Of a stretch of 64,000 nucleotides of DNA, positions 1 to 10,208 are shown in pieces. A program made the translations under genes and the position numbers. How positions within the stretch are numbered: position 1 is the stretch's first letter; each line of letters begins with the position of its first letter. The notes beneath the pieces were generated by a model. It saw only the letters and a program-made list of their open reading frames with translations. It was not told the origin of the DNA and did no database searches. Origin of the DNA: Catonia carolina (Eukaryota; Arthropoda; Insecta; Hemiptera; Achilidae); assembly GCA_035578175.1 (NCBI GenBank), contig JAQMRL010000014.1:16192274-16256273 (forward strand), written 5' to 3'.

Positions 1-164
1 AATACATGGTCAGCCAACTGAATGACTGAATCATTAAGGAAAAGAATAGGTAGAGGTGTAAAATACACTAATCAGAGTTATCTCCTCTGAAAGAAATGAA
101 TTTCATTATAGGTACAGCCAGACACTGTAGTGAATGAAGTGAAGGTAACATTTGCAGAGTGAAA
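1..164 (+). repeat. Family C fragment (3' part missing)
   Basis: This is the central part of family C, from the segment reading catggtcagccaactgaatg through gaatgaagtgaaggtaac. It is cut by the fold-back mariner that follows. The family is defined by complete copies at 26535-26929 and 54361-54752. Confidence 0.75.
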
Positions 165-1076
165 AAGTTGTGGCTATTCAATAACGAGACTGACGTAAAA
201 AATTTAATTTTTATAACCACTTATTGTCACCGTTAATAAACACCCCTTCTCTATCCCTACAACGCTCCATGCGAATTTTCCATTGTTGGAAAAAGTACTG
301 GAAGTCATCTTCTGTCAGCTCCTACAGGACACGTCCCGCTTTATCTTTTACAGCTTCCACAGACTCAAATCTTTTCCCTTTTAATGGAGATTTCACCTTA
401 GGGAACAGGTAGAAGATAATGACATGTAATGAAACGTCGTTTTTACTGATGATCCGGAAACGAAGCGCCAATCCATGCACTGGAAGAGCCGAACTTCACT
501 GAGACCCAAAAAAGCTCGAATGAGCAAGTCAAAATTTAAAGCAATGATGATTGTTTTTTTTATATCCATGGGATTGTGTACCTTCACTGGGTTCCTGAAG
601 GTCAAATATTAATCAATATTACTACCTTAAGGAACTTTCTAAATTACGTCAAAGAGTAAGGAAAAAACGCCCCCAAATGTAGAAGGACAAATCATGGGTT
701 CTCCACCAAGACAATGCGCCAGCTCATTCCGCGTTATCGGTCAAGAGGTTACTAGCCGAATACAGCATCTCAGTGTTAGAACATTCACCTTATTCACCAG
801 ATCTTGCACCATGTGACTTAACCTGTTCCCTAAGGTGAAATCTGCATTAAAAGGGACAAGATTTGAGTCTGCGGAAGCAGTAAAAGAGAAAGCGGCACGT
901 ATCCTGAAGGAGCTGACAGAAGATGACTTTCGGCACTGTTTTCAAAAATGGAAAATTCGCAAGGAGCGTTGTAGGGATAGAGAAGGAGTGTATATTGAAG
1001 GTGACAGTAAGTGATTATGTATAAATTTAAAATAAAATTGTTTACGTCAGTCTCATTATTTAATAGCCACACCTCG
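165..1076 (+). mobile_element. Fold-back mariner M1 (rearranged, defective)
   Basis: The right end reads gccacacctcg followed by TA, and the left end is an eroded copy of the same terminus in inverted orientation. The left 250 bases (about 165-416) are the reverse complement of the right 255 bases (about 818-1076), which encode the C-terminal end of a mariner transposase, so the element has very long inverted arms. The middle (about 420-817) encodes recognisable mariner pieces in the plus direction: an ETWFF-like first catalytic motif, YDPETKR, and later HQDNAPAH and YSPDLAP. Frameshifts and at least one stop break the frame. The arm/body junction differs from that of the other two fold-back copies (30260 and 43594). 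It cannot make transposase. Confidence 0.8.
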
Positions 1077-1078
1077 TA

Positions 1079-1473
1079 TTTACACACAATCTGTTCGTTG
1101 CAGGGCTAAAATAAATAGTTATTTTTTGTCACGTGGTCAGCCAATTGAATGACTGAACCATTTAAGAACAGAAGAGGTAAAGGTGTAAAACACACTAATC
1201 AGTTTCAAATTTTTACTTTTTACTTTTTCCCTTTTTACTTTCTCCCTTTGAAAGTAATGAATTTCATTATACAGCCAGACCCCGTAGTGAATGAAGTGAA
1301 GGTGTCATTTCCAAAGTGAAAAATATGTGCTTTTCAAAGGTCTCGGCATGCTGCTAAGCGTACTTTTTCACTCAGTAAGGAAAGTAAGGGTAAACAACCT
1401 GACTCCTCGTTTTACCAAGTAAAACCTCTAGAGGTTCAAACCAGTCTTTCGGCTGATAACCTAAACAACAAAA
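1079..1473 (+). repeat. Family C copy, near complete
   Basis: It runs from tttacacacaatctgttcg, slightly inside the family's 5' end, to the tail ctaaacaacaaaa. The element directly abuts the TA at the right end of the fold-back mariner, consistent with that mariner having inserted at the TA in the family's attatttacac motif. An internal T-rich stretch near 1210-1250 is expanded relative to other copies. Confidence 0.8.
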
Positions 1474-1738
1474 TCCATGTACTATATCTAGGGTGTCAGG
1501 GAAAACAGACACGTCATAAATTGGCCAGAGTGTGATAATTCAGTATTCTAAAATTTCAAATTTTTCCATTCGATATTTTAAAAAGAAGAGGTTTTTTCTA
1601 CAACACTGAATTCATTATGAGCAATCAGAGTTGGTGAAATCTTCTGCAGGAGGTAGTCGGTCAGATTTTGTGGTGTGTCTTTCATGTGCCTTGGTTAGGT
1701 GCTCCTACTGAACTGAAAAAATCTGAAAACTGAAAAAA

Positions 1739-2682
1739 TTTGGTGTGAAACACTCACACAACTTTCTCTTGCCATTGCAAAAATTGAAAAATATAACCTA
1801 ACATTAGAAATAAACAAAAAACCTAACCTCAATAAACATAACTTCATTTCATCATGAGTGAAAGACGCAAAATGAAAATCAACCTCAGTTAGACTGAAAA
1901 ATACGGAAAATCACTCCTTCACGCTTAACTAGGCTCTGTAGAGAAAAATGCTTTAAATTTAAGTTGTACATCCTTTAATTTCCGATAAATTTAATTAAAT
2001 AAATTTTTGTCGTAAAATGCATATAAGGCAGAAATCTTGAAAAAATCGATTATCTACACGTTTTCGTGGGGAAAAAACAGAAAATTGCTAATTACCGCTA
2101 AACTAAGCATTATACAAAAAATTTTTTAAATAAAAGTTGTAGGATTTTAAATTTTCTACAATTTTAATTATAGCCTATACATTTTTGCGCTAAAATGCTT
2201 ATTAAAGCCGCAATCTTAAAAAAAAAAACAATTTTTTACGAGAAAACAGCCTTTCCAAGGATTTAGCAGACATGGCGCTTACATTATCTTGTAGAGCATA
2301 AAATATACAGTAAAGGAGGCGATTTTTAAAAAAAAATTTAGGAGTTGTTTTTGAGAAAATCGCAAAAAAGTTCAAAATGACACGAATAACTAATACTTTC
2401 GGTTAACCGATTTTGATTTAAATGTTCGTGTCGGGTCCTCTAGTGGTATCTAACTTCTGTTTCAAGTTTCAAGTTCGTACGTACGATGTCCCGTTCTTGA
2501 AATATTCTGTTCACACACGCGGCACATGCGCGCGCGCGCACACACACCAATCGTTACAATCATGGTTTTTCGGGTTCAGGGGGTTTCAAAACGTGTAGAC
2601 CCGGTGAAAACTCGATTTCGAAAAATCGACAAGAAAACAATACTTTCCTTCCTATATATTTACATAGGCAAGAGAAAGTAAA
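1739..2682 (+). repeat. R1 copy, full length
   Basis: It starts with the terminal palindrome (ggtgtgaaacactcacac), passes the ctttctcttgcc motif and both internal 190-base units, then the alternating purine-pyrimidine tract at about 2515-2547, and ends in taggcaagagaaagta. Orientation + means palindrome end first. No coding potential. Confidence 0.9.
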
Positions 2683-3199
2683 AAACATTTTCAGCGAAAA
2701 TTTAAAAATATAAATACATAAATAAAATTTAATACAAATCGGACATAATCTTTGGTACGTAACCTTTATCTTTTTCATATTACCATGATGAAAAAACGAA
2801 GGGCAACAAGAATACACTTAAACAGAATTAAAGAAAAGCTGAATAAGAAGAACAAAAAGAAAAATGTATAAAGAAGAAACGAAATTCTTTTGTCACGACT
2901 AACTAAAATGATTCACAAAAACAAAAATTAAACCAATCATAATCAAGTATTGTGGGTGGTCCAGGTGTACCAACCTAACAAAATGAAAATTACCGTTACG
3001 ACCAACGTTATTTCATTAATAACTCTATCATAAAATGAATGAGAATAGTGTAATTATTTTTGAAATTGAAAGGGAATAAAAAATTTATAACGTTGGCAAA
3101 ACTGATCACATAAAAATTAATCAGCTATATATACGATTATTACATCATTAAAAAATGAAATAAAAAAGCTTCGTATACGGACAAAATAATTTCAAAAAA
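2683..3199. other. Unclassified AT-rich interval
   Basis: A-rich sequence with short open frames only. I recognise no coding, RNA or repeat signal here. Confidence 0.5.
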
Positions 3200-3892
3200 T
3201 TTGGTGTGATAATTTCACACAATAAATTATCGTTTGCCAATGTAGAGAATGAACAATAAAACCTAATTTTAATCATGAGTGAAAGACGCAAAATAAAAAT
3301 CAGCTTCAGTTTGACTTAAAAATACGGGGAATCACTAAATTGATGATCTGTACATAAATGGTGTACACAAGGTGTAATTTTTTAATTTTTTATAGCTTCA
3401 TTTCATACATACTTTTCTCGTTAAATGCCAAACTAAGGCCGCAATCTTAAAAAACCCCATTTTATTCTACGAGAGCACAGCCTCTCCATGGTTTCAGCAA
3501 ACAAGGCGCCTACCCTATCTTGTAGAGCATAAAACATGTAGCAAATAAGGTGATTTTAAAACAATTGTATGAGCCGTTTTTGAGAAAATCATAAAAGTCA
3601 AAAATTGTACGAGAAAACTACTACTTCTGGTTGACCGATTTTAATGAAAATATTCGTGTCGCTTCCTCCCGTGGTACTTAACTTAAGTTCCAAGTTTTAA
3701 TTTCGTACTGTATTCCGTTCTTATCATATTTTATTCACACACGCGCGCTCGCGAGAGAGAGAGATCACTAGAACCATTTTTTTGGGGTTTAAGAGGTCTA
3801 AAGAGTCTATATCCAGTGAAAACTTTCTTCGAAAATCGACGTGGAAACAATGCTTTTCTTCCTATACATTTATGTAAGGCAAAATAAATAAA
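3200..3892 (+). repeat. R1 copy with internal deletion
   Basis: Both ends are present, but the first 190-base unit and part of the second are missing. The terminal hairpin has a different loop (gtgtga-taatt-tcacac) while the six-base stem is intact. The microsatellite position holds cacgcgcgctcgcgagagagag. Confidence 0.85.
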
Positions 3893-4010
3893 AGGCAACA
3901 ACGTTTGTTAACGGTTGTAAATTTGAACATTTTACAACTTAAAAAACGGGCAGAAAAATTTCGTACAAAACCACAAATTTTTTTCTGTGTTAGAAAAACC
4001 AGATAAAAAA

Positions 4011-4738
4011 TCTGGTGTGAAACAATCACTCAACTTTCTCTTGGCAATGCAAATAATGAACAATATAAACTAACATTAGTAATAAAACATTAGAAATAAA
4101 CAAAAAAACTAACCCCACAAAACATAACATAACCTTAATTTACTTGCTTACTTTTTTTTATTTTTTTGCTTACGAATACGGAAAATCACTCTTTCACGCT
4201 AAACTAGGCTCTGTAGAGAAAAATGCTATAAATAAAAGTTGTAGATCTTTTAATTTTCTATAAATTCGATTGTATACACTTTTGTCATAAAATGCATACT
4301 AAGGCTGAAATCTTTAAAAAATAGATTTTTCACACGTTTTCGTGAGAAAAAACAGAAAATCGCAAATTACCGCAAAACTAAGCGTTAAACAAAAAAAGGT
4401 TTGAAACAAAAGTTGAAGAATTATAAATCGCAAAAAAGTGAAAAATGACACGAATAAACTAGGTACTACTTCCGGTGGACCGATTTTGATGAAAATGTTC
4501 GTGTTGGGGCCTCTAGTGGTACCTAACTAATGTTTCAAGATTCAACTTCGTACGATATTCCATTTTTGAAATATTTTTTTCACACACCCACACATCAATC
4601 ACTTAACACATATTTTTTGGGTTCAGGTAGCCTCAAAACGTGTATAACCGGTAAAAACTCGATTTCGAAAATCGACATAAAAACAATACTTTTCTTCCTA
4701 TAGAGTATACATTCATATAAGGCAAGAGAAAGTAAAAA
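4011..4738 (+). repeat. R1 copy with internal deletion
   Basis: It starts at tctggtgtgaaacaatcact and ends at aaggcaagagaaagta. The second internal unit is partly deleted. It is the second half of the R1+flank tandem duplication. Confidence 0.88.
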
Positions 4739-4857
4739 ATCAGTCACAATTGTTAGTTAACAGTTATAAATTTCAAAATTAAAAACATTGGCAGAATAAA
4801 TTCGAACAAAACCGCAAATTTTTCTTTTGTTTTAGAAAACCAGATTAAAAAATTCGT

Positions 4858-5177
4858 CCCCAAAAAATAAACAAAACAGATAACATGAAGGGAGATAAGC
4901 AAAAGAATACGTTGAGTTAAAAGGATATTTTACACTTACAGATTAATTTAAAAGCTTCAAAGACAGAGCGAATATTAAGTCCTATTACGGATTTGGGATG
5001 GGGCAGGTCGCCGTACAGCGGCGAGGCGGTAAATGTTCAACCCCCGACAAGAATGTTGTAGTAGCATGCTGCGGAAGGGCGGCGTGGTACAAACAGCATA
5101 CGATAGAGTGTAACAGTGTTATTTTACTAAATTAGCTACGCTTGACGGATTTAAAAAAATCAGAATATTGTAAAAAA
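4858..5177. other. Unclassified interval with a GC-rich patch
   Basis: About 4990-5110 is clearly richer in G+C than its surroundings (for example cagcggcgaggcggtaaatg). No open frame or repeat partner in the window explains it. Confidence 0.4.
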
Positions 5178-5662
5178 TCTGGTGTTAAACACTCACACAA
5201 CTTTGTTGCCAATGCAAATAATTAACAATATAACCTGTTGTTGTTTAGGTCATCAGCCGAAAGGCTAGTTTGAACCTGTAGAGGTTTTACTAAGTAAAAC
5301 GAGAAGTGAGGTGGTTTACCATTGCCTTCCTCACTGAGTATAAAAGTACGCTTATCAGCATGCCGGGCCCTCTGAAAAACACATATTTTCCACTCTGTAA
5401 ATGACACCTTCACTTCATTCACCACAGGGTCGGGCTGTATAATAAAATTCATTACTTTCAGAGGAGATATCTCTGATTAGTGTCTTTTACACCTCTACCT
5501 CTTCTGTTCTTAAATGATTCAGTCATTTAATTGGCTGACCATGTGATAAGAAACAGAACTATTTATTTTAGCCCTGCAACTAACAGATTAAGTGTAAATA
5601 ATATAACCTAACATTAGTAATAAAACATTAGAAATAAACAAAAAACCTAACCTCAATAAACA
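5178..5662 (+). repeat. R1 5' part interrupted by family C
   Basis: The R1 palindrome end occupies 5178-5236 and R1 resumes at 5610, after the family C insertion. Only the first part of R1 remains, ending near 5662. Confidence 0.85.
5237..5599 (-). repeat. Family C copy, 5' truncated, inserted in R1
   Basis: On the minus strand the element runs from within its 5' region to the (AAC)n tail, seen here as gttgttgtttaggtc at the left edge. Both sides carry the R1 sequence aatataacct (5227-5236 and 5600-5609), a 10-base target-site duplication. A truncated 5' end with an intact 3' tail fits target-primed reverse transcription. Confidence 0.85.
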
Positions 5663-5935
5663 AATTCTTTTTCTCTAATTCTTTATTTACAACTGTAAAA
5701 TTTTTACAACAAACAAATGTGATAATTATGATAATTGTATAAATGACATGATAGGCATGAGAGAGGTAGGGCCCCCATTAGTGCCTCCCCAAGAATGAAA
5801 TTTGTACTTTATCAAATTAGCAGTTCTCTCTACTCCAGCGTCTTTTAAGGCGTCTAGCGGGATTATCAGGTAAATGGAAGGTGGAAAGTGAACGCACCAG
5901 TGAATTCTCGTGTTCGTGTAACTTGACGTTAGAGG
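5663..5935. other. Unclassified interval
   Basis: No long open frame. It contains ggtagggcccccattagtgc and a moderately GC-rich stretch before the next R1 piece, and nothing I recognise. Confidence 0.4.
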
Positions 5936-6106
5936 ATTTTTCTCTACAGAGCGTAGTTTAACGTGAAAGATAGATTTTCCGTATTTTTAAGCCAAAGTAA
6001 GGTTGATTTTCATTTTGCGTCTTTCACTCATGATTAAAATAAGGTTATGTTTATTGGATATTATTGGCATTGGCAACAGGAAAGTCGTGTGAGTGTTTCA
6101 CACCAG
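5936..6106 (-). repeat. R1 palindrome-end fragment
   Basis: Minus-oriented R1 from the ctctacagag motif to the terminal gtgtgagtgtttcacacc. It is 5' truncated and belongs to the tandemly duplicated locus with 6164-6667. Confidence 0.85.
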
Positions 6107-6163
6107 ATTTTATTACTTTTCTTTCGCCCTTTCGACGATGACTTCATGTTATATAAAATAGTA

Positions 6164-6667
6164 CTAATTGTTTTTTTTATTGCGACAATATGCATTTTAG
6201 CCCAAAAATGTATGTACTTAATGAAAATTGTACAGAATTCAAAATCCTACAACTTTTATTTCAAACATGTTTTTGTTTTACGCTTAGTTTAGCAGTAGTT
6301 GGTGATTTTCTGTGTTTTTTTTTTAATGAAAATCTGTAAAAACATCGATATTTTAAGATGTCGGTCGTAGTATGCATTTTACGACAAAGATGTATAGGCC
6401 CTATAATCAAATTTATAGGAAATTAAAAGATCTACAACTTTTATTTAAAGCATTTTTCTCTACAGAACGTAGTTTAACGTGAAAGAGTGATTTTCCGTAT
6501 TTTTAAAAGTTAGGTTGATTTTCATTTTACGTCTTTCACTCATGATTAAAATTAGGTTAATTGGGGTTAGTTTTTTGTTCATTTCTAATGTTTTATTACT
6601 AATGTTAGGTTATATTGGTCGTTATTGGCATTTGCAACAGAAAGCCGTGTGAGTGTTTCACACCAGT
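6164..6667 (-). repeat. R1 fragment, tandem partner of the preceding one
   Basis: It covers the second and first internal units and the palindrome end. The non-R1 sequence after each of the two copies is shared (cgacgatgacttcatgttat, then agtactaat) at about 6137-6160 and 6700-6743, which shows a head-to-tail duplication of R1 plus flank. Confidence 0.8.
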
Positions 6668-7028
6668 TTTTATTTTTTTTTTTACTTTCCTTATTACGTT
6701 CATTCGACGATGACTTCATGTTATATGAAACAAGTACTAATATAATATAGAACAAGGGGTTGTGCGTGGTTGTAAATGTTGTGTTGTTAGGGATGGCGTG
6801 GTGGTTACCCGATAGCATTGATTTAGAGAGAAACACCGCACTCGTAGTTCACTTTACCGCACGTCCCATCTCTTAGCAACACAAACACTACCGTTCAATT
6901 CGCTCTCTTTGGCTTCGCTATCACGTGTTCCATGTAAATGTAAAAGCATACTTTCAATATAGACAAATATCTATAGTACAGTTTACACTAAATATAACAT
7001 AAACAAATAAACCAATTCAAAAATCCTT
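6668..7028. other. Duplicated flank and unclassified sequence
   Basis: The first 90 bases duplicate the flank after 6106. The rest, to the Harbinger element, has no recognised content. Confidence 0.4.
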
Positions 7029-7189
7029 TTAAGGCTCTAGCACACAGAACGCGATCTGATCGCGCGATCCGATTGCGTTGAACGCTGCGATAAAATTGTC
7101 ATCAAAAAGAACACTATAGGATCGCAGCGATCCAGTTTATTGCATACTTGTCCTGTGAGCCTACAGCCACACATAATGTGGTAGACATA

Positions 7190-7387
7190 ATGTCTAGCAG
7201 TAATAATGAATACGAACTTCTTGTCATTCTCTCTCTTTCTTCAAGAAAGCGAAAGAAGTTGGTTCATGTAATTAATGAAAAACGAGAACAGTTGGGAGAA
7301 TTTCACCGTCTTTGTGTAGAACTTGCTTCATTTGAAGATCGTGCCTTAAATTATTTTCGAATGTCTCGAGAAAAATTTAAGACTTAA
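7190..7387 (+). pseudogene. Harbinger nuclease, N-terminal fragment
   Basis: The 65 residues include VHVINEKREQLGEFHRL and FEDRALNYFRMSREKF. This is the pattern of the region just before the DDE domain in PIF/Harbinger nucleases (a W/VHPIN..R...GEFH...FRMS signature). An in-frame ATG 14 codons upstream (7148) exists, but the similarity begins with the ATG at 7190. The frame stops just after FRMSREKFKT, before any catalytic residue. The complete protein in this superfamily is usually about 350-450 residues, so more than 80% is missing. Confidence 0.7.
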
Positions 7388-7398
7388 CACTATTTCAT

Positions 7399-7473
7399 TC
7401 AACCAACCATATATAAATAAGGACGAAGCCGCACACAGTCTATTATTTTTTCAATTTCATCAAAAGAAGCCAT
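7399..7473 (-). pseudogene. Start of the second Harbinger gene (MADF/Myb-like), fragment
   Basis: Reading inward from the right end, the frame begins MASFDEIEKIIDCVRLRPYL and stops after 24 residues. The pattern of a short acidic start followed by LI..V...P.LY is how MADF DNA-binding domains begin, and Harbinger elements carry a separate Myb/MADF-type gene besides the nuclease. The assignment rests on position and a very short match, so it is tentative. Confidence 0.45.
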
Positions 7474-7628
7474 TTTCCTAGTCTGCCCGCCGCGATCTCG
7501 ACCGATCGCTCTTGTTTGCCCGCGTTCTATTTGACTAGGATGATGCAATACTATGTAATACAGAGATCGTAGCGGGCAGCGCGATCGGATCACGCGATCA
7601 GATCGCGTTCTGTGTGCTTGAGCCTTTA

Positions 7629-7953
7629 ATCTTATTTTTCTTGCCCAGGTCTACATCCAGGGTTACAAAAAATAGTTCTGTTTCTTATCAAATGATCAAC
7701 AGAATGGACGAATCCAGGGTAACCGAACAAATCTTTAACGTTTTAAATAAATACACAGCCAAAATACCGTGGCATTAATACTTAAGTAAAGAACTGGGAA
7801 TTTACAAAATTACACCAGAAATCATCTGGAATAAAGAAAAGTTCTGGAGTTTAGAATTTCGGGAGGAAAACCAACGAACGCCAATAAATGATTTCAAAAA
7901 AGAAAGAAAGAGCATTCAGGAAAGATAAAAGAAGAACGATATATAGTACTAAT
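7629..7953. other. Interval with a short family C scrap
   Basis: About 7655-7705 resembles the ccagggctacaaaaaatagt part of family C. The rest is A-rich and unclassified. Confidence 0.4.
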
Positions 7954-8312
7954 TCTGCCCATAACGGGCAAATGGAGTGTTAAATTGATTGCATTCGATC
8001 TGTTGGTTCCAGGGCTAGAAAAATAGTTCTGTTTCTTATAACATAGTCAGCCAATTATATGATTCCACTATTTAAGAACATAAGAGGTAGAAGTGTAAAA
8101 GACACTAATCGAAGTTATCTCCTCTAAGAGTAATGAATTTCATTAAACAGCCATACCCTGTGGTGAATGAAATGAAGGTCTCATTTGCAGGGTGGAAATT
8201 GGGTGTTTTACGGAGGGCCTGGTATGCTGATAAGCATACTCTTTCAACTCAGTGAGGAAGGTAATAGTAAACCACATCACTCCTCGTTTTTACTTAAAAT
8301 ACCTCTATGAGC
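7954..8312 (+). repeat. Family C copy, 3' truncated
   Basis: It starts tgcccataacgggcaaatgg and continues to acttaaaatacctctatga, where the hAT remnant begins. The last 50 bases of C and its tail are absent on this side. Confidence 0.8.
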
Positions 8313-8469
8313 AGTGATTCTGAACCTGGGGGTCTTGGTGATATTATAGGGGGAGGGGGTCGCGAAACAATAATGAAATAATTTAATCATATTATGAGAA
8401 AAAATAATTTATTATTAACTTATAAGAATTTTACATGCAATATGTACACTTACATGTAAAGGAAAGAAA

Positions 8470-8650
8470 TTAATTATTAATGTGATGGTTGCATTTGTTT
8501 TTCATTTAAATTTTCTTCATACGTGAACTTTGTTAGAAACAAATTAAAGTAAATTGTTCTCTTGTGATAACATACGATTCCTATATTTAGTTTTTAGAGC
8601 AACCATAGATGAAAAACTTTTTTCACAGAGATAAGACGTGAAAAAATTTG
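8470..8650 (-). pseudogene. hAT transposase C-terminal fragment
   Basis: The minus-strand frame gives TSYLCEKSFSSMVALKTKYRNR, the sequence around the C-terminal dimerisation region of ZBED5/SCAND3-like hAT transposases (Y-L-C-E-x-x-F-S...K-x-K-Y-R-N-R). Stops follow a few residues later. It is the continuation of the fragment at 8985-9314 but lies downstream of it after a partial duplication. Confidence 0.7.
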
Positions 8651-8984
8651 AAACTTCAAAACGTCAACCATAGAGACCACAAAACATCAAATTTCAAAAA
8701 TTCAAGGTGTAAACTTAAAACATTGAAACTCCAAAATTCTCAAAGATAAACCAAAGATGAAACGTATCTAGGTTAAAATCTATAACATTCTACTTTCAAA
8801 TTAAAAATTTCGAAACGTTAACCTCAACTTGCAAACTTTAAACTTGAAAACCAATTATTCTTATCCAATTAACACCCTTGACCAAATTTGCCACCCAATG
8901 AGAAAGTGTTCGCCGTTTTTGATCCACTTATAAGAATTTTACATGCAATAAGTACACTTACTTGTAAAGTAAAGAAATTAATTA

Positions 8985-9314
8985 TTAGAGAAACCACAGA
9001 TGAAAAACCTTTTTCACAGAGATAAGACGAAACAAAAAAAGTATTAATATTTTCAATGCTTCTGTGACTAAATTTCTAAATTCATGTCGTCGAGCAAGCC
9101 AAAACGTATTTAAATCTTCAGATATAAATTGCAGTTGTAGCGTTTTGTCGGCAGACATTTCGATGAGCCGGTCGTGAATCTCAACTGGTATGTTAGCTGC
9201 GGCAACGACGTTTTCACAAAACGGATTCAGTACCCATCTCTTTGAGAAATCAATTTTATCTTCCGGGAAATACTCTGTCAACTGAGTTTTTAGCTCACGC
9301 AAATGCATCGTCAT
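8985..9314 (-). pseudogene. hAT transposase fragment, upstream of the dimerisation motif
   Basis: The open frame of 109 codons includes ELKTQLTEYFPEDKID, WVLNPFCENV and LNTFWLARRHEFRNLVTEAL. These match the order L..L...YFP / W..NPF / FW......(Y/F)..L..A found in ZBED5/SCAND3-type hAT proteins, which are usually 550-700 residues. After TEALKILI a frameshift replaces the expected YLCE-FS sequence with LISVKKVF. The BED finger and the catalytic half are absent. Confidence 0.75.
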
Positions 9315-9380
9315 GCAACCAAAACTGTGTTGAATATTATAATAATAAAAGGGGTCGCGAAATATTAATTTTATTTATTT

Positions 9381-10208
9381 ACCGGGTCTACACGTTTTCA
9401 GGCCCCCTGGACCCAAAAAACCTGTTTTAGCGATTAATCTGTGTGTGTGTGTGTGTGTGTGGGTGTGTGGGTGGGTGGGTGTGGGTGTGTGTATATACAG
9501 AATATCTCAAGAACGGAGCATCGTACAAACTTGAAACTTAAGTTACATACCACTACCGGACCCGACACGAACATTTTCATCAAAATCGGTCAACCGGATT
9601 ACGATTTTCTCAAAAACTGGTCCTACGTTTTTTTTTAAATCGCGTGATTTAATAAATTTTTTATGCTCTATAAAATAGGGTAGGCGCCATGTTTGCTGAA
9701 ATTCTTGGTGAAGCTGTTTTCACGTAAAAAAAATTTTTTTTTAAAGATTGCGGCTTTAATATGCATTTTAGCACAAAAATGTATATAGTGAAAGTTGTTC
9801 AGAATTTAAAATCCTACAACTTTTATATCAAACATTTTTTGTACAACGCTTAGTTTAGCGGTAATTAGCGATTTTCTGTTTTTTTCTCACGAAAACGTGA
9901 AAAATCGATTCATTTTACAATAAAAGTGTATATAATCAAAATTTATAGGAAATAAAAAGATCTACAACTTTTATTTAGAACATTTTTCTCTACAGAGCCT
10001 AGTTTAGCGTGAAAGAGTGATTTTCTGTATTTTTAAGCCAAAATGAGGTTTATTTTCATTTTGCGTCTTTCACTCATGATTAAAATTAGGTTACGTTTAT
10101 TCAGGTTAGTTTTTTGTTTATTTCTAATGTTTTATTACTAATGTTAGGTTTATTGTTAATTATTTGCATCGGCAAGAGAAACTTGTGTGAGCGTTTCACA
10201 CCAGATTT
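9381..10208 (-). repeat. R1 copy, distal end missing
   Basis: It begins at accgggtctacacgttttca, so the last ~80 bases of the hairpin/GGCAAGAG end are lost, and finishes with gtgtgagcgtttcacacc. The microsatellite (9440-9495) is a degenerate (GT)n with ggtg interruptions. Confidence 0.9.

Larger units (their letters stand above)
3200..4857 (+). repeat. Tandem duplication of R1 plus flank
   Basis: Two R1 copies (3200-3892 and 4011-4738) are each followed by related non-R1 sequence, 3893-4010 and 4739-4857. The two flanks share motifs such as ttaac-gttataaattt, ggcagaa-aatttcg, acaaaaccacaaattt and gttagaaaaaccagat, with substitutions and small indels. The whole block is therefore an old head-to-tail duplication, not two independent insertions. 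Confidence 0.7.
7032..7625. mobile_element. PIF/Harbinger deletion derivative
   Basis: The ends are inverted repeats of about 46 bases with three mismatches (left start aggctctagcacacagaacg, right end reading aggctcaagcacacagaacg inward). Each is flanked by TTA (7029-7031 and 7626-7628), the three-base duplication typical of PIF/Harbinger. The terminal repeats are themselves rich in gcgatc/gatcgc palindromes. Inside are the first part of a nuclease-like gene reading inward from the left and the first part of a second gene reading inward from the right. The remainder of both genes is gone, so this is a 594-base non-autonomous copy. Confidence 0.85.
8313..9372 (-). mobile_element. hAT-like element remnant (ZBED5/SCAND3 type)
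   Basis: The left edge reads cagtgattctgaacctgggg, a classic hAT-type terminus, and gggggtcgcgaaac follows. The right edge has a matching ggggtcgcgaaat in the opposite sense near 9353. Between them are two pieces of a transposase on the minus strand. The 60-base stretch cttataagaattttacatgc... occurs twice (about 8420 and 8930), so a segment has been duplicated. A low-complexity region of unrelated sequence (about 8650-8930) lies between the duplicates. Confidence 0.65.

Noticed and set aside
1739..2682. R1 as a canonical Helitron
   Set aside because: No 3' CTRR after the hairpin and no Rep/helicase sequence; only the Helentron-like layout remains as a hypothesis.
5936..6667. Long terminal repeats of an LTR retrotransposon
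   Set aside because: The two R1 pieces are in direct orientation but lack TG...CA ends, a primer-binding site and any gag/pol between them.
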